Shown here: in pieces, positions 29,554 to 39,697 of the stretch
Position numbering within the stretch: the first letter of the stretch is position 1
How the letters are laid out: the number at the start of each line of letters is the position of its first letter
NCBI RefSeq assembly: GCF_012927445.1
Contig: NZ_JABBPD010000001.1
Coordinates: 372,001 to 436,000, forward strand
Length of the DNA: 64,000 nt
Source: Rhodoferax sp.
GTDB lineage: Bacteria; Pseudomonadota; Gammaproteobacteria; Burkholderiales; Burkholderiaceae_C
Direction of reading: 5' to 3'
Translations under genes and position numbers: made by a program
The notes under the pieces: generated by a model
What the model was told of the DNA's origin: nothing
Databases searched by the model: none
The model's input: the letters and a program-made list of their open reading frames with translations, nothing else

Positions 29554-30017
29554 CAGCTAACTTTGGAAGGTCGAAACCGGGCCACGCGGGCGGCACCGGA
29601 CAAGGCACGGGTACGGGTTCCGGTACGGGCTTTGTACCAGTTGGGAGTGGCACCCTGCTTGATGCGCCATTTTTTATGGGGATGTTTGTACTCAGGAAAG
29701 CCTGCATACAAATCGCTGGAAGTCGTATCGGAAGGCAGTCCGGTGGACTCGGCCCAGCTTTTCTCGAAATCGGAGGCGCTGGTCTGGATCGAATTCTCGA
29801 CATCCCGCGCCGCGCTTTCAACCGTGTCCTTCATTTTCTTGAGCTCATCAAGCTCCATGGACCGGTTGACTTCGTCTTTGACATCCGCCACGTAACGGCG
29901 CGCACGCCCCAACAACGTGCCGATGGTCTTGGCCAGACCAGGCAACTTCTCGGGGCCAATGACCACGAGGGCAATCCCGCCAATGATGGCGAGCTTGGTG
30001 ATCCCGATATCAATCAC
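29553..30017 (-). CDS. tatB: Sec-independent protein translocase TatB
   Basis: A 154-residue protein: a short N-terminal membrane helix ([31 protein letters not shown], with the E-K-L-P hinge), an amphipathic helix, then a long polar C-terminal region ending basic. TatB with TatC forms the signal-peptide receptor. It lies 45 nt after tatA. Confidence 0.93.
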   Translation of the reverse strand: MIDIGITKLAIIGGIALVVIGPEKLPGLAKTIGTLLGRARRYVADVKDEVNRSMELDELKKMKDTVESAARDVENSIQTSASDFEKSWAESTGLPSDTTSSDLYAGFPEYKHPHKKWRIKQGATPNWYKARTGTRTRALSGAARVARFRPSKVS

Positions 30018-30062
30018 TTAAGCATGTCCTGCTGATGGGCGCAAAGCGCCAGACCGGCTTGA

Positions 30063-30305
30063 TCAGACCTTGGTCTTGGCTTCAACATCAATCGTTTCCT
30101 TGGCGGTCGCGGAGGTGGACTCCACCTGCTGGGCAGGTGTCGTTGTGGCGGCGTCAGCGGCTTTGTCGGCGCCATCTTTCATGCCATCCTTGAAGCCCTT
30201 GACTGCGCCACCCAGATCAGATCCGATGTTACGGAGCTTCTTGGTACCAAAAATAACAATGATGATGACCAAAAAAATGATCAAGTGTGTTGTCGAAAAT
30301 CCCAT
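30063..30305 (-). CDS. tatA: Sec-independent protein translocase TatA
   Basis: An 80-residue pore-forming subunit: helix [20 protein letters not shown], the [14 protein letters not shown] hinge and amphipathic helix, then an Ala/Thr-rich disordered tail. The strictly conserved FG and KL positions distinguish it from TatB. An AGGAG ribosome site precedes the ATG. First gene of tatABC downstream of the his genes. Confidence 0.95.
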   Translation of the reverse strand: MGFSTTHLIIFLVIIIVIFGTKKLRNIGSDLGGAVKGFKDGMKDGADKAADAATTTPAQQVESTSATAKETIDVEAKTKV

Positions 30306-30384
30306 GTATTTCTCCTGAGGAATTAAACCAATTTTAGTCGGCGAAGTAGATTCAGCGTATTAACTTCGAAATTAGCCCGGGAAT

Positions 30385-30759
30385 TTAACCCTTGAGCCAA
30401 GGCCGCGGCCCACCCATCACATGAATATGCAAGTGATGCACTTCCTGACCGCCCTGCGCCCCCGTGTTGCACAGCATGCGAAAACCGCCGTCCGGGTAAG
30501 GATTGCAGCCTTCCTGTACCGCCAGCTGGGGTGCCAGCGTCATCATACGGCCCAGCAACCCGGCATGTTCAGGGCCAATCTGCGCCATGGACGGAATGTG
30601 CATTTTGGGAATCACGAGAAAATGCACTGGCGCCCAAGGATGGATATCGTTGAAGACAAATAGTTCCTCATCCTGATAAACCACCTTGGAAGGAATGAGG
30701 CCCGCGACAATTTTGCAAAAAATGCAATCCGGGTCGCTCTGAACTATTTTTTCAGTCAT
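30385..30759 (-). CDS. HIT family nucleotide-binding protein (HinT-like)
   Basis: Purine nucleoside phosphoramidase-type protein of 124 residues from the ATG at 30759, which overlaps the upstream stop (ATGA). The histidine triad HHLHIHVMGG sits near the C-terminus, and CIFCKI near the start provides a zinc-type Cys pair. Conserved FNDIHPWAPVHFLVIPK is present. The his-HIT-tat neighbourhood is usual in Betaproteobacteria. Confidence 0.94.
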   Translation of the reverse strand: MTEKIVQSDPDCIFCKIVAGLIPSKVVYQDEELFVFNDIHPWAPVHFLVIPKMHIPSMAQIGPEHAGLLGRMMTLAPQLAVQEGCNPYPDGGFRMLCNTGAQGGQEVHHLHIHVMGGPRPWLKG

Positions 30760-31139
30760 GCAGTGGTCTCCATGGCCAGCCCTTTGTTCATGCGGACCAG
30801 TCCCGTCACGATGCGGTAAAGAAACCAGATGGAAATCAGAATCCAGGCGATCCAGCCCGGCAGAATGAAGAAAAACCACAAGGGAACGGTCACCGCGTAG
30901 AGCAGCGCCGCTATCACGACCGTGCGGATGCGCCAGGAAAAGTGCGACGCGTGCCAGGTGCCCACCGCCTCAGGACGTTTCACGAGGTCGATGATCAAGG
31001 CCACGATCAACAGCACCGGGCCAAACTGCCCACCCGGAATCAGGGCGCCGACGGCCACGATCAGATGCAGGATGTAGCTGATGGTGCCCACCGTGTTGAG
31101 CGACTGCAGCTTTTCCAGGTCCAGCGAATCCTGGCTCAT
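30756..31139 (-). CDS. DUF4870-like small membrane protein
   Basis: A 127-residue protein with three to four hydrophobic segments (about 20-52, 70-88, 90-112). N-terminal [15 protein letters not shown] and PWFFF-like [13 protein letters not shown] resemble the DUF4870/Tic20-like family. The C-terminus [15 protein letters not shown] is conserved in Burkholderiales. It overlaps hisE and the HIT gene by 4 nt each and so is coupled to the his cluster. Function unknown. Confidence 0.75.
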   Translation of the reverse strand: MSQDSLDLEKLQSLNTVGTISYILHLIVAVGALIPGGQFGPVLLIVALIIDLVKRPEAVGTWHASHFSWRIRTVVIAALLYAVTVPLWFFFILPGWIAWILISIWFLYRIVTGLVRMNKGLAMETTA

Positions 31140-31516
31140 TTGGGCTCCCCCTCGCGCGCCAGCACCTTGCGCAAAGCCATTTCTTCGATGCCGCTGGTGC
31201 CGGCCCGGCGGTCCAACTCCGTCACCACATCGGCAGGCGTCAGGCCGTAGTGCGCCAGCGCAATCATGCAGTGAAACCAGAGGTCCGCCACTTCATAGAC
31301 GATCTTGGTCTTGTCGCCGCCAAAATCGGCATCTTTGGCCGCCATGACCACTTCGGTCGCTTCTTCCCCGATTTTTTTCAGGAAGGCATCCGGCCCCTTG
31401 TGCAGCAGGCGCGCCACATAGCTGGCGGTTGGATCGCCGCCGTTTTGCGGCAAGCGGCTTTCGATGACGCGGGCCAGACTGGCCAGGGAATCAGTGGAGG
31501 AAACGTGGGTGGACAT
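31136..31516 (-). CDS. hisE: Phosphoribosyl-ATP pyrophosphatase HisE
   Basis: Second step of histidine synthesis. It has 126 residues of the MazG-like all-alpha fold. The metal-binding EExxE pattern is in [15 protein letters not shown], followed by [17 protein letters not shown]. It is separate from hisI here, as usual in Betaproteobacteria, unlike the fused E. coli HisIE. Confidence 0.96.
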   Translation of the reverse strand: MSTHVSSTDSLASLARVIESRLPQNGGDPTASYVARLLHKGPDAFLKKIGEEATEVVMAAKDADFGGDKTKIVYEVADLWFHCMIALAHYGLTPADVVTELDRRAGTSGIEEMALRKVLAREGEPK

Positions 31517-31522
31517 AAGCGC

Positions 31523-31930
31523 TTATTTATAGATGGTTTGCGGGTCTTTCAAGACCGGCTCGGTGATTTTCCAGGCACCGTTTTCGTAAACGCTGAAAAA
31601 ACAGCTGTGGCGCCCGGTATGGCAGGCAATGCCGGGCTCGTGCCCGAGTTGGGTAACCTTGAGCAGGATCACGTCGTTGTCGCAGTCCATGCGGATTTCA
31701 TGCACTTTCTGCACATGACCCGATTCTTCGCCCTTGTACCAGAGCTTGTTGCGCGAGCGGCTGAAATACACCGCCTGCCCCAGCTCCGCCGTTTTTTGCA
31801 AGGCCTCGCGGTTCATCCAGGCGAACATCAGCACGTCGTTGCTGCCCTGCTCCTGCGCAATCACCGGCACCAGCCCTTTGGCATCCCAGCGAATATGTTT
31901 CAACCAGCTCATGGAGGGTTCGTTCGTCAT
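31523..31930 (-). CDS. hisI: Phosphoribosyl-AMP cyclohydrolase HisI
   Basis: Third step of histidine synthesis. It has 135 residues. Zinc/magnesium ligands are in [12 protein letters not shown] and [24 protein letters not shown] and [18 protein letters not shown] are family signatures. It lies 6 nt before hisE, with a dispersed repeat between it and hisF. Confidence 0.97.
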   Translation of the reverse strand: MTNEPSMSWLKHIRWDAKGLVPVIAQEQGSNDVLMFAWMNREALQKTAELGQAVYFSRSRNKLWYKGEESGHVQKVHEIRMDCDNDVILLKVTQLGHEPGIACHTGRHSCFFSVYENGAWKITEPVLKDPQTIYK

Positions 31931-31937
31931 GTTTATT

Positions 31938-31995
31938 TGCTACTTAATTAATAGCTGCTTGCACAGCATTGACGGGGGCTAGAGGCTTAAATAGC
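31938..31995 (-). repeat. Dispersed palindromic repeat, copy 3
   Basis: In the hisF-hisI gap. On the minus strand it reads GCCTCTAGCCCCCGTCAATG, then CTGTGCAAGCAGCT, and ends in GCTATTAATTAAGTAGC (31939-31955 on the plus strand), the 17-nt hairpin. The CTAGCCCCCGTCAAT half matches copies 1 and 4. Confidence 0.7.
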
Positions 31996-32775
31996 TTAAA
32001 GCCGGACCGGAATGCCGCGCTCGGCCATTCTGGCTTTGGCCTGGCCGACGGTGTATTCGCCGTAGTGGAAGATGCTGGCGGCCAACACGGCATCGGCCCC
32101 GCCCAGCTGAATGCCATCGGCCAGATGGTCCAGGGTACCGACACCGCCGGAGGCGATCACCGGCACATTGATGGCGTCGCTCACGGCGCGCGTCAGCGCC
32201 AGATCGAAACCGGCCTTGGTGCCGTCGCGGTCCATGCTGGTGAGCAAAATTTCACCGGCGCCGTACTCGGCCATCTGGCGCGCCCAAGCCACCGCATCCA
32301 GCCCGGTGTTCTGCCGGCCGCCGTGGCTGTACACATCCCAGCCTTCACCGCGGTCCAGCATGGCGTCGCCAAAACGGCGCTTGGCATCAATCGCCACCAC
32401 GATGCACTGAGCGCCGTACTTGGCGGAAGCATCGCGGATGACCTGCGGATTGGCCAGTGCGGCCGAATTGAAACTGGTCTTGTCGGCGCCGGCATTGAGC
32501 AGCCGGCGCACATCGTCGACGGTGCGCACGCCACCGCCGACGGTCAGGGGAATGAACACCTTGGCGGCGACCGCCTCGATGATGTGCAGAATCATGTCGC
32601 GCCCGTCACTGGTGGCGGTGATGTCGAGAAAGGTCAGCTCATCGGCGCCCTGCTCGTTGTAGCGCGCGGCGATCTCGACCGGGTCGCCGGCGTCGCGCAA
32701 TTCCACAAAATTGACACCTTTGACGACCCGGCCCCCGGTGACGTCAAGACAGGGAATGATGCGTTTGGCTAGCAT
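31996..32775 (-). CDS. hisF: Imidazole glycerol phosphate synthase subunit HisF
   Basis: Cyclase barrel of the IGP synthase. The ATG at 32775 ([20 protein letters not shown]) gives 259 residues. The longer frame upstream runs through a GC-rich repeat. Catalytic aspartates are in PCLDV (about 11) and [10 protein letters not shown]. It pairs with hisH, which lies beyond hisA. Confidence 0.98.
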   Translation of the reverse strand: MLAKRIIPCLDVTGGRVVKGVNFVELRDAGDPVEIAARYNEQGADELTFLDITATSDGRDMILHIIEAVAAKVFIPLTVGGGVRTVDDVRRLLNAGADKTSFNSAALANPQVIRDASAKYGAQCIVVAIDAKRRFGDAMLDRGEGWDVYSHGGRQNTGLDAVAWARQMAEYGAGEILLTSMDRDGTKAGFDLALTRAVSDAINVPVIASGGVGTLDHLADGIQLGGADAVLAASIFHYGEYTVGQAKARMAERGIPVRL

Positions 32776-32776
32776 G

Positions 32777-32860
32777 GGCAGGCGACGCCGGGCCGCCCCA
32801 AGGCGACTGCAGCCCCCTCGGGGGGCAGCGTAGCGCACGAAGTGACAAGCGTGGGGGTCA
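32777..32860. repeat. GC-rich intergenic repeat between hisA and hisF
   Basis: The stretch GGGCCGCCCCAAGGCG, then GCAGCCCCCTCGGGGGGCAGC, can form a strong hairpin around CCCCCTCGGGGG. I recall very similar sequence scattered through Comamonadaceae genomes, but only one copy is in this window. It makes up nearly the whole hisA-hisF gap. Confidence 0.5.
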
Positions 32861-32864
32861 TATT

Positions 32865-33605
32865 TCAGCCATTCAACTCGTCAGCGCGCTCTTGCGCGGC
32901 GGCAAAATCGAGGTCACCGGAGTAGATGGCGCGACCGCAAATGACGCCTTCAACGCCGTCGTCTTCCACCGCGCACAAGGCTTCAATATCGGCCATGTTG
33001 CTCAGACCACCGGAGGCGATGACCGGGATGGTCAGGGCTTGGGCTAGCTTGACGGTGGCGTCCACATTGATGCCGGTGAGCATGCCATCACGGCCAATGT
33101 CGGTGTAGATGATGGACTCAACGCCGTAGTCCTGGAACCGCTTGCCGAGGTCCACCACCTCATGGCGGGTGAGCTTGCTCCAGCCGTCGGTCGCCACTTT
33201 GCCATCGCGGGCATCGAGGCCGACGATGATGTGGCCGCCAAACGCGTTACAGGCATCAAGCAGGAAACCGGGGTTTTTGACCGCCGCCGTGCCAATGATG
33301 ACGTAGCGCAGGCCGGCATCCAGGTAACGCTCGATCGTGTCCAGATCGCGGATCCCGCCACCCAGCTGTACGTCCACTTCGCTGCCCACTTCCTTGAGGA
33401 TTTTGCGAATCGCCATCTCGTTTTTCGGCTGCCCCGCAAAAGCGCCATTCAGATCCACCAGGTGCAGGCGCCGGGCGCCTTTGTTGACCCAGTTGCGCGC
33501 CATCACGGCCGGGTCTTCGCCAAAGGTGGTGGATTGGTCCATGTCGCCTTGTTTGAGGCGAACGCAGTGGCCGTCTTTTAAGTCAATTGCAGGGATTAAA
33601 AGCAT
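32865..33605 (-). CDS. hisA: Phosphoribosylformimino-AICAR ribotide isomerase HisA
   Basis: Amadori isomerase of histidine synthesis. It has 246 residues of a (beta/alpha)8 barrel. Catalytic acids are in [16 protein letters not shown] (D8) and [28 protein letters not shown] is the phosphate-binding signature. Confidence 0.98.
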   Translation of the reverse strand: MLLIPAIDLKDGHCVRLKQGDMDQSTTFGEDPAVMARNWVNKGARRLHLVDLNGAFAGQPKNEMAIRKILKEVGSEVDVQLGGGIRDLDTIERYLDAGLRYVIIGTAAVKNPGFLLDACNAFGGHIIVGLDARDGKVATDGWSKLTRHEVVDLGKRFQDYGVESIIYTDIGRDGMLTGINVDATVKLAQALTIPVIASGGLSNMADIEALCAVEDDGVEGVICGRAIYSGDLDFAAAQERADELNG

Positions 33606-33664
33606 GTTGCTTCAGAGTTGATGAGGAAAAAGGAGATAAAGGATGCTCAGCTTGAGCGAAGATT

Positions 33665-34360
33665 TCAGGGATTCCAGTGCAGGAAATTCCGGTAGAGCGC
33701 CAGGCCGTGATCGGCACTTTTCTCAGGATGGAATTGGGTTGCGAAAATATTATCGCGTGCAATGGCGGAACTGAAGCGGCTTCCGTAGTCGGTCTCGCCC
33801 ACGCTGTGGCGCGCATCCGACGGTTGGGCGTAAAAACTGTGCACAAAGTAGAAGTAGCTGCCATCGGGCACGTCGCCCCACACCGGGTGCGGCGCGCCAC
33901 CGTGGTTGTTGCGATAGACCTGGTTCCAGCCCATTTGCGGCACTTTGTAGCGGCTGCCGTCGGGCTGCAACTGGCCGATCAGGTCGAACTTCAGCACCTC
34001 GCCGTGAATCAAGCCCAGCCCGGGCGTACCCACACCCACTGGGCCCTCGGCGCTGTGGTCGAGCAGCATTTGCATGCCGACACAGACCCCAAACAGGGGT
34101 TTGCTGGCCGCCGCTTCCAGCACCGAGGCTTGCAGACCTGACTCACGCAACTCGCGCATACAGTCCGGCATGGCGCCTTGGCCTGGCAGCACGACACGCT
34201 CACAAGCTCGTACTTCGTCCGGATTGGCGGTAATTACCACCTGGTAACCACTGCCTTCGGCCGCTGCCTGCACCGCCTGCGACACCGAACGCAGGTTGCC
34301 CATGCCGTAATCGACCACGGCAACGGTTTTGTTGCGAACACCACTTACTATTGAATTCAT
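33665..34360 (-). CDS. hisH: Imidazole glycerol phosphate synthase glutaminase HisH
   Basis: Glutamine amidotransferase partner of HisF. It has 231 residues. The nucleophile Cys is in [14 protein letters not shown], and His/Glu are in [12 protein letters not shown]. The N-terminus [13 protein letters not shown] is typical, but it is preceded by [12 protein letters not shown]. The ATG and first codons lie inside a dispersed-repeat hairpin, so the extra residues may be a repeat-derived extension. In-frame GTG codons further in cannot be excluded as starts. Confidence 0.95.
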   Translation of the reverse strand: MNSIVSGVRNKTVAVVDYGMGNLRSVSQAVQAAAEGSGYQVVITANPDEVRACERVVLPGQGAMPDCMRELRESGLQASVLEAAASKPLFGVCVGMQMLLDHSAEGPVGVGTPGLGLIHGEVLKFDLIGQLQPDGSRYKVPQMGWNQVYRNNHGGAPHPVWGDVPDGSYFYFVHSFYAQPSDARHSVGETDYGSRFSSAIARDNIFATQFHPEKSADHGLALYRNFLHWNP

Positions 34361-34403
34361 AGCTACTTACGCAATATCGACGGGGGCTAGAGGCCTATTT
34401 GAC
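34347..34403 (-). repeat. Dispersed palindromic repeat, copy 4 (carries hisH start codon)
   Basis: On the minus strand GTCAAATAGGCCTCTAGCCC, then CCGTCGATATTGCGTAAGTA, then GCTATGAATTCAATAGT. The last 17 nt (plus-strand 34347-34363) match the hairpin module except the final base, and contain the hisH ATG. Confidence 0.65.
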
Positions 34404-34411
34404 ATATAAAA

Positions 34412-35020
34412 CTACAAAGAACCTTTGGTCGAGGGAATGGTACCCAAGGCACGCGGATCAAATTCGAGCGCCGCGCGCAGGGCGCGGGCGAAGGCCTTGA
34501 ACACGGTCTCGGCCTGGTGATGGGCATTCTCGCCGCGCAGGTTGTCGATGTGCAGCGTGACAAAGGCGTGGTTCACAAAACCCTGAAAAAACTCATGCGC
34601 CAACTGGCTGTCAAAGGTGCCGATCATGCCACTTTTGAACGGCACGTTCATGATCAGGCCGGGCCGGCCGGACAGGTCAATGACGACGCGCGACAGCGCT
34701 TCGTCCAGCGGCACATAGGCATGACCGTAGCGGCGAATGCCTTTTTTGTCGCCCACCGCCTTGTGCACGGCCTGGCCAAAGGCAATGCCGACGTCTTCCA
34801 CCGTGTGGTGGCCGTCAATGTGCAGATCACCATCGGCGTGGATGTCCAGATCGATCATGCCGTGACGGGCAATCTGATCGAGCATGTGGTCAAAAAAGCC
34901 AATGCCGGTGTGCAACTTGGCCTGGCCGGTGCCGTCCAGATTGACTTTGACCGTGATTTTGGTCTCGGCGGTGTTGCGGGACACTTCCGCCGTGCGGGGG
35001 GTCGAGAGGGAGAGGGTCAT
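34412..35020 (-). CDS. hisB: Imidazoleglycerol-phosphate dehydratase HisB
   Basis: Mn-dependent dehydratase. The ATG at 35020 overlaps the hisC stop (ATGA) and gives 202 residues. Metal-binding histidines are in [13 protein letters not shown] and [20 protein letters not shown]. It is monofunctional: no histidinol phosphatase domain is present, unlike E. coli HisB. Confidence 0.97.
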   Translation of the reverse strand: MTLSLSTPRTAEVSRNTAETKITVKVNLDGTGQAKLHTGIGFFDHMLDQIARHGMIDLDIHADGDLHIDGHHTVEDVGIAFGQAVHKAVGDKKGIRRYGHAYVPLDEALSRVVIDLSGRPGLIMNVPFKSGMIGTFDSQLAHEFFQGFVNHAFVTLHIDNLRGENAHHQAETVFKAFARALRAALEFDPRALGTIPSTKGSL

Positions 35021-36126
35021 AGTGATTCCTGGAGGGCGGCCAGCATGCGCCGGTTTTCGTCGGCGGTGCCAACGGTCAGGCGCAGGCAATTGGCCAGCAG
35101 TGGGTGCATTTTAGAAACGTTCTTAACCAGGACTTTGCGCATTTTCATGCCGTCAAAGGTTTTTTGCGCGTCAGGCACGCGCACCAAAATCATGTTGGCG
35201 TCGCTGGGGTAGACCCGGACGCCGGGCAAACGGGCCAACGTTTCCAAAAGAATAGCGCGCTGCGAACGCAGATCAAGGGCTTGGCGCCAAAATACCTCTT
35301 GATGTTCGAGCGCAAAGAGGGCGCACTCGCAGTTCAAGCTGCTGACGTTGTAGGGCGGGCGCACCTTGTCGATCTCGGCAATCAGGGCGTTCGGGCCCAT
35401 CAGGTAGCCGAGCCGGACCCCGGCCAGACCAAATTTACTGAGCGTGCGCATCAGCAGCACATGACGGTGTTGGGACAACCTGTCTAGGTAGCTTTTGCTG
35501 GAAAACGGCTGGTAGGCCTCGTCCATCACCACCAGCCCGCCCTGCGCGCCCACCGCCAGGATGATCTTCTCGATCACTGCGTCGTCCCACAGATTGGCGG
35601 TCGGGTTGTTCGGATAGGCCAGGTAGGTGATGGCCGGTTGGTGCAGCGCGATGGCCGCCAGCATGGCGGCCTCGTCCAGTTCAAAATCTTCTGTCAGCGG
35701 CACACCGTGAAAGGCCAGCCCCTGCAACTGCGCGCTCATGCCATACATCACAAAACCGGGCACCGGCGCCAGCACACTGGCTTTTTTAAAGCCGTTTTCA
35801 GCACTCGGCGGCACGGCGCAGGCCAGCGCCAGCAGGCTGATCAACTCGTCCGAGCCGTTGCCCAGCATGATCTCAAAGCCTTCGGGCATGCCAGCGTACT
35901 GGGCCAGTGCCTGGCGCAGGTCGTTGACACGGTTGTCGGGGTAACGGTTCAGCGCCAATGCGCCCAGTCGCTGGCCCAATGCAACTTGCAACTCAATGGG
36001 CAAGCGGTGCGGATTTTCCATCGCATCAAGTTTGACCATGCCGGTCGAATCCTGCACCGCGTAGGCGTGCATGGCCTGCACGTCCTGGCGGATGCGTTGC
36101 ATCAGCGTCGGGTTGACGGTATTCAT
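35017..36126 (-). CDS. hisC: Histidinol-phosphate aminotransferase HisC
   Basis: PLP-dependent fold-type I aminotransferase of 369 residues. The Schiff-base lysine is in [38 protein letters not shown] YPNNPTANL and [10 protein letters not shown] are family motifs. It overlaps hisD by 4 nt (ATGA) at its start and hisB at its end. Confidence 0.96.
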   Translation of the reverse strand: MNTVNPTLMQRIRQDVQAMHAYAVQDSTGMVKLDAMENPHRLPIELQVALGQRLGALALNRYPDNRVNDLRQALAQYAGMPEGFEIMLGNGSDELISLLALACAVPPSAENGFKKASVLAPVPGFVMYGMSAQLQGLAFHGVPLTEDFELDEAAMLAAIALHQPAITYLAYPNNPTANLWDDAVIEKIILAVGAQGGLVVMDEAYQPFSSKSYLDRLSQHRHVLLMRTLSKFGLAGVRLGYLMGPNALIAEIDKVRPPYNVSSLNCECALFALEHQEVFWRQALDLRSQRAILLETLARLPGVRVYPSDANMILVRVPDAQKTFDGMKMRKVLVKNVSKMHPLLANCLRLTVGTADENRRMLAALQESL

Positions 36127-37466
36127 GTTGCTTTCCTCATGGCGGGCACTTGGGCCAGCCGCAGTTCTGCCGCCCGCGCATGGGCTTGCAAACCCTCGCC
36201 ATACGCCAGTTCGGCGGCAATGCGGCCCAGGGTTTGGGCGCCGGCTTCGCTCACTTCAATCAGACTGGAGCGTTTCTGAAAGTCGTACACGCCCAGCGGC
36301 GAGCTGAAGCGCGCCGTGCCGCTGGTCGGCAGCACATGGTTCGGGCCAGCGCAGTAGTCACCGAGCGATTCGCTGGTGTAGGCACCGAGAAAAATGGCAC
36401 CGGCATGTTTCAGCAACGGCTCCCAGCGGTGCGGGTCACGGCTGCTCACCTCTAAATGTTCCGGCGCGATGGCGTTGCTGATGGTGCAGGCTTCTTCCAT
36501 GCTGCGCGTGTGAATCAGCGCGCCGCGGCCGTTGAGCGACTTGGCGATGATCTCGGCGCGCGGCATCTCATTGAGCAAACGGTTGATGCTTTGCTGCACT
36601 TGCGCGATGTAGTCCAGATCGGGGCACAGCAAGATGCTCTGCGCCAGCTCGTCGTGTTCGGCCTGGCTGAACAAATCCATCGCCACCCAGTCCGGCGGCG
36701 TGCTGCCATCGGCCAGCACCAAAATCTCGCTCGGGCCGGCGATCATGTCGATGCCGACCGTGCCAAAGACACGGCGCTTGGCGGCGGCGACGTAGGCGTT
36801 GCCGGGACCGGTGATTTTGTCCACTTTGGGAATGGTTTGCGTGCCGTAGGCCAACGCTGCCACCGCTTGCGCACCGCCGACGGTGAAGGCGCGGGTGACG
36901 CCGGCCACATAGGCCGCCGCCAGCACCAGCGGGTTTTTTTCGCCTTTCGGCGTCGGCACCACCATGATGATTTCAGCCACCCCGGCGACGTGCGCGGGAA
37001 TGGCATTCATCAATACCGAGGACGGATAGGCGGCCTTGCCACCCGGCACATAAATGCCGACCCGGTCCAGCGGCGTGACCTTTTGCCCCAGCAAGGTGCC
37101 GTCTTCGTCGCGGTAGCTCCAGCTTTCACCGCTGGCCTTTTTCTGCGCTTCGTGGTAGCTGCGCACGCGCTGGGCGGCCGCTTGCAGGGCGTCGCGCTGG
37201 GCGGCCGGAATGGCCTCGAACGCCGCTTTCAGTTCGGCCTGCGTGAGTTCCAGCGCGGCCATCGAGGCGGCCTGCAGGCCATCAAAGCGAGCGGTGTAGT
37301 CCAGCACCGCGGCATCCCCGCGCTGTTGCACATCCAACAGAATGTCGGCGACCCGCTGCTCAATCGCGGCATCGGTCTCGGCCGACCAATGCAGGCGCGC
37401 CTTGAATTCAGCATCAAATGTGCTGCTAGCGGTTGATAGACGGGCGGGGGTAGCTATAAAAGTCAT
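36123..37466 (-). CDS. hisD: Histidinol dehydrogenase HisD
   Basis: Zn-dependent NAD-linked last two steps of histidine synthesis. It has 447 residues. [33 protein letters not shown] and [14 protein letters not shown] are conserved, and the zinc/catalytic Glu-His region is in [10 protein letters not shown]. The ATG at 37466 lies inside the 17-nt palindrome GCTATGACTTTTATAGC, so initiation is within a potential hairpin. Confidence 0.97.
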   Translation of the reverse strand: MTFIATPARLSTASSTFDAEFKARLHWSAETDAAIEQRVADILLDVQQRGDAAVLDYTARFDGLQAASMAALELTQAELKAAFEAIPAAQRDALQAAAQRVRSYHEAQKKASGESWSYRDEDGTLLGQKVTPLDRVGIYVPGGKAAYPSSVLMNAIPAHVAGVAEIIMVVPTPKGEKNPLVLAAAYVAGVTRAFTVGGAQAVAALAYGTQTIPKVDKITGPGNAYVAAAKRRVFGTVGIDMIAGPSEILVLADGSTPPDWVAMDLFSQAEHDELAQSILLCPDLDYIAQVQQSINRLLNEMPRAEIIAKSLNGRGALIHTRSMEEACTISNAIAPEHLEVSSRDPHRWEPLLKHAGAIFLGAYTSESLGDYCAGPNHVLPTSGTARFSSPLGVYDFQKRSSLIEVSEAGAQTLGRIAAELAYGEGLQAHARAAELRLAQVPAMRKAT

Positions 37467-37469
37467 AGC
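37453..37469 (-). repeat. 17-nt palindrome over the hisD start codon
   Basis: Minus-strand GCTATGACTTTTATAGC is a perfect 5+5 inverted repeat with 7 spacer bases, matching the GCTAY-N7-RTAGC module. The hisD ATG is bases 4-6 of it. The flanking TACCCCCGCCCG is only weakly like the other half of the repeat. Confidence 0.5.
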
Positions 37470-37483
37470 GCTTTACAAATGGG

Positions 37484-38122
37484 TTATTGGCCAACAGCGG
37501 AGGCAAAGGCATCGATGATTTTGCGGATCGGGGCCTGCTTGAGCTTGAGCGCCGCCTGGTTCACCACCAGCCGCGAGCTGATGTCCATGATGTGCTCGAC
37601 CTCGACCAGGTGGTTGGCCTTGAGCGTGTTGCCGGTGGACACCAGATCGACGATCGCATCCGCCAGACCCACCAAAGGCGCGAGTTCCATGCTGCCATAG
37701 AGCTTGATCAAGTCGACGTGCACGCCTTTAGAGGCAAAAAATTCGCGCGAAATCGCCACGTACTTGGTGGCCACTTTCAGCCGTGAACCCTGCTTGACGG
37801 CCGACGCATAGTCAAAATCCGCCCGCACCGCGACACTGATGCGGCACTTGGCGATCTGCAGGTCGAGCGGCTGGTACAGGCCGTCGCTCCCATGCTCCAG
37901 TAGCGTGTCTTTGCCGGTAATGCCGAGATCGGCACCGCCGTATTGCACGTAGGTCGGCACGTCGGTCGCCCGCACCACCAGCACGCGCACATCCGGCTGG
38001 TTGGTGGTGAGGATGAGCTTGCGCGATTTTTCCGGGTCTTCCAGCACCTCGATGCCAGCGGCGCGCAGCAGCGGCAAGGTTTCTTCGAAGATGCGGCCTT
38101 TGGATAAAGCGATGGTAATCAT
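37484..38122 (-). CDS. hisG: ATP phosphoribosyltransferase HisG (short form)
   Basis: First, feedback-controlled step of histidine synthesis. At 212 residues it is the short form, lacking the C-terminal regulatory domain. The family's short HisG needs the HisRS-like partner HisZ, which is not in this window. Motifs: [29 protein letters not shown], and [22 protein letters not shown] for PRPP binding. First gene of the his cluster, 14 nt after murA. Confidence 0.97.
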   Translation of the reverse strand: MITIALSKGRIFEETLPLLRAAGIEVLEDPEKSRKLILTTNQPDVRVLVVRATDVPTYVQYGGADLGITGKDTLLEHGSDGLYQPLDLQIAKCRISVAVRADFDYASAVKQGSRLKVATKYVAISREFFASKGVHVDLIKLYGSMELAPLVGLADAIVDLVSTGNTLKANHLVEVEHIMDISSRLVVNQAALKLKQAPIRKIIDAFASAVGQ

Positions 38123-38136
38123 GGTGTTTTGAATTT

Positions 38137-39402
38137 CTATTTGATGCGCTCGATGTCCGCACCGAGGCCGCGCAGCTTGGCTTCCATCTGGTCATAGCCG
38201 CGGTCCAGGTGGTAAATGCGCTCGATCAGGGTGTCACCGTCCGCCACCAAACCGGCAATCACCAGGCTGGCAGAAGCGCGCAGATCGGTGGCCATCACGG
38301 TGGCGCCCGAGAGTTTTTCGACCCCTTCCACCACTGACACCTTGCCGTCAATCTGGATGTTGGCGCCCAGGCGCACCATCTCGTTGACGTGCATGAAACG
38401 GTTCTCGAAAATGGTTTCGATCACCTTGGCCGTGCCGTGCGAGATGCAGTTGAGCGCCATGAATTGCGCCTGCATGTCGGTCGGGAAACCGGGGTACTCG
38501 GTGGTGCGAAAACTCTGGCTTTTCAACCGGCCCTGGGACTGGACCCGAATGCCGCCGTCCACCGCCGTGACCGTGGCCCCGGCATCGCGCAGTTTCTCCA
38601 CCACGGCTTCCAGGTGCTCGGCCCGGCCGTGCCGCAGCAGCACATCGCCGCCCGTCGCCGCCACCGCACACAAGAAGGTGCCGGTCTCAATGCGGTCGGC
38701 CACCACCTGGTGCTCGCAACCGTGCAGCTTGTCAACGCCCTGAATCCGAATGCGGCTGGTGCCGTGGCCTTCAATTTTGGCGCCCATCTTGATCAGCATT
38801 TCGGCCAGATCGGGAATCTCGGGCTCTTGCGCCGCGTTCTCCAAAATAGTCTCGCCGTCGGCCAGGCAGGCGGCCATCAAGAAGTTCTCGGTGCCGGTGA
38901 CGGTCACCATGTCGGTGGCAATGCGAGCCCCCTTCAGGCGCGTCCAGCCTTCGGGCAATTTGGCGATCATGTAGCCATGCTCGACCACAATCTCGGCGCC
39001 CATGGCGGTCAGACCCTTGATATGCTGATCCACCGGCCGCGAGCCGATGGCGCAACCGCCCGGCAAGGACACCTTGGCATGACCAAACCGCGCCAGCAAC
39101 GGGCCCAGCGCCAGCACCGAAGCACGCATGGTCTTGACCAGTTCATAGGGGGCCTCGGGATTGGTCAATGTACTGGCATCCAGCACCACCACGCCCTCGT
39201 CACTGCGCTCGGCACTGACCCCCATGTTGCGGATCAGCTTGAGCATGGTGGCCACGTCCTGCAACTTGGGCACGTTGGTCAGGGTCACGGGCTCGGCCGT
39301 CAGCAGGCAAGCACACAGTTCCGGCAAAGCCGCATTCTTGGCGCCAGAAATAGCCACATCACCATGCAGTGGTCGGCCACCGCGAATCAATAATTTATCC
39401 AT
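38137..39402 (-). CDS. murA: UDP-N-acetylglucosamine 1-carboxyvinyltransferase MurA
   Basis: First committed step of peptidoglycan synthesis. It has 421 residues. The PEP-binding and fosfomycin-reactive cysteine is present as C117 in [17 protein letters not shown]22 is in SGAKNAALP. It lies between the bolA-type gene and hisG on the same strand, a stable betaproteobacterial order. Confidence 0.98.
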   Translation of the reverse strand: MDKLLIRGGRPLHGDVAISGAKNAALPELCACLLTAEPVTLTNVPKLQDVATMLKLIRNMGVSAERSDEGVVVLDASTLTNPEAPYELVKTMRASVLALGPLLARFGHAKVSLPGGCAIGSRPVDQHIKGLTAMGAEIVVEHGYMIAKLPEGWTRLKGARIATDMVTVTGTENFLMAACLADGETILENAAQEPEIPDLAEMLIKMGAKIEGHGTSRIRIQGVDKLHGCEHQVVADRIETGTFLCAVAATGGDVLLRHGRAEHLEAVVEKLRDAGATVTAVDGGIRVQSQGRLKSQSFRTTEYPGFPTDMQAQFMALNCISHGTAKVIETIFENRFMHVNEMVRLGANIQIDGKVSVVEGVEKLSGATVMATDLRASASLVIAGLVADGDTLIERIYHLDRGYDQMEAKLRGLGADIERIK

Positions 39403-39425
39403 AAAGTCAGTTCAGCAAAATCAAA

Positions 39426-39677
39426 TCAGGGAGCCAATGGCGCCCATTCAGCCGGTGTGTAGGTTTTCATCGAGAGGGCGTGAACCTCGTCGTTTTGCAT
39501 TTTGGTGCCCAGCGTGGCATACACCTTTTGGTGGCGCTGGATAGCGCGCTGGCCTTCAAACGCGGGAGACACAATGGTGGCGTACCAATGGCGGCCATCC
39601 CCTTCAAGCTCAATGTGCTCGCACGGGAGGCTTGAAGCAATCATGTTCTTGATCTCGTCTGCAGTCATGTCAACCAT
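39426..39677 (-). CDS. BolA/IbaG family protein
   Basis: An 83-residue class II KH-like fold protein. HIELEGDGRHWYATIVSPAFEGQRAIQRHQKVYATLG includes the conserved His of the helix-turn region, and HALSMKTYTPAEW ends it. The position between an Mla/ABC cluster and murA matches ibaG (yrbA) in E. coli, so IbaG is the better label than BolA. It probably forms Fe-S complexes with a monothiol glutaredoxin. Confidence 0.9.
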   Translation of the reverse strand: MVDMTADEIKNMIASSLPCEHIELEGDGRHWYATIVSPAFEGQRAIQRHQKVYATLGTKMQNDEVHALSMKTYTPAEWAPLAP

Positions 39678-39697
39678 CCAAAAAGTAAAAAAGCGCT

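Noticed and set aside
38389..39393. A 334-codon frame antisense to murA
   Set aside because: Shadow of murA with no start signals or motifs.
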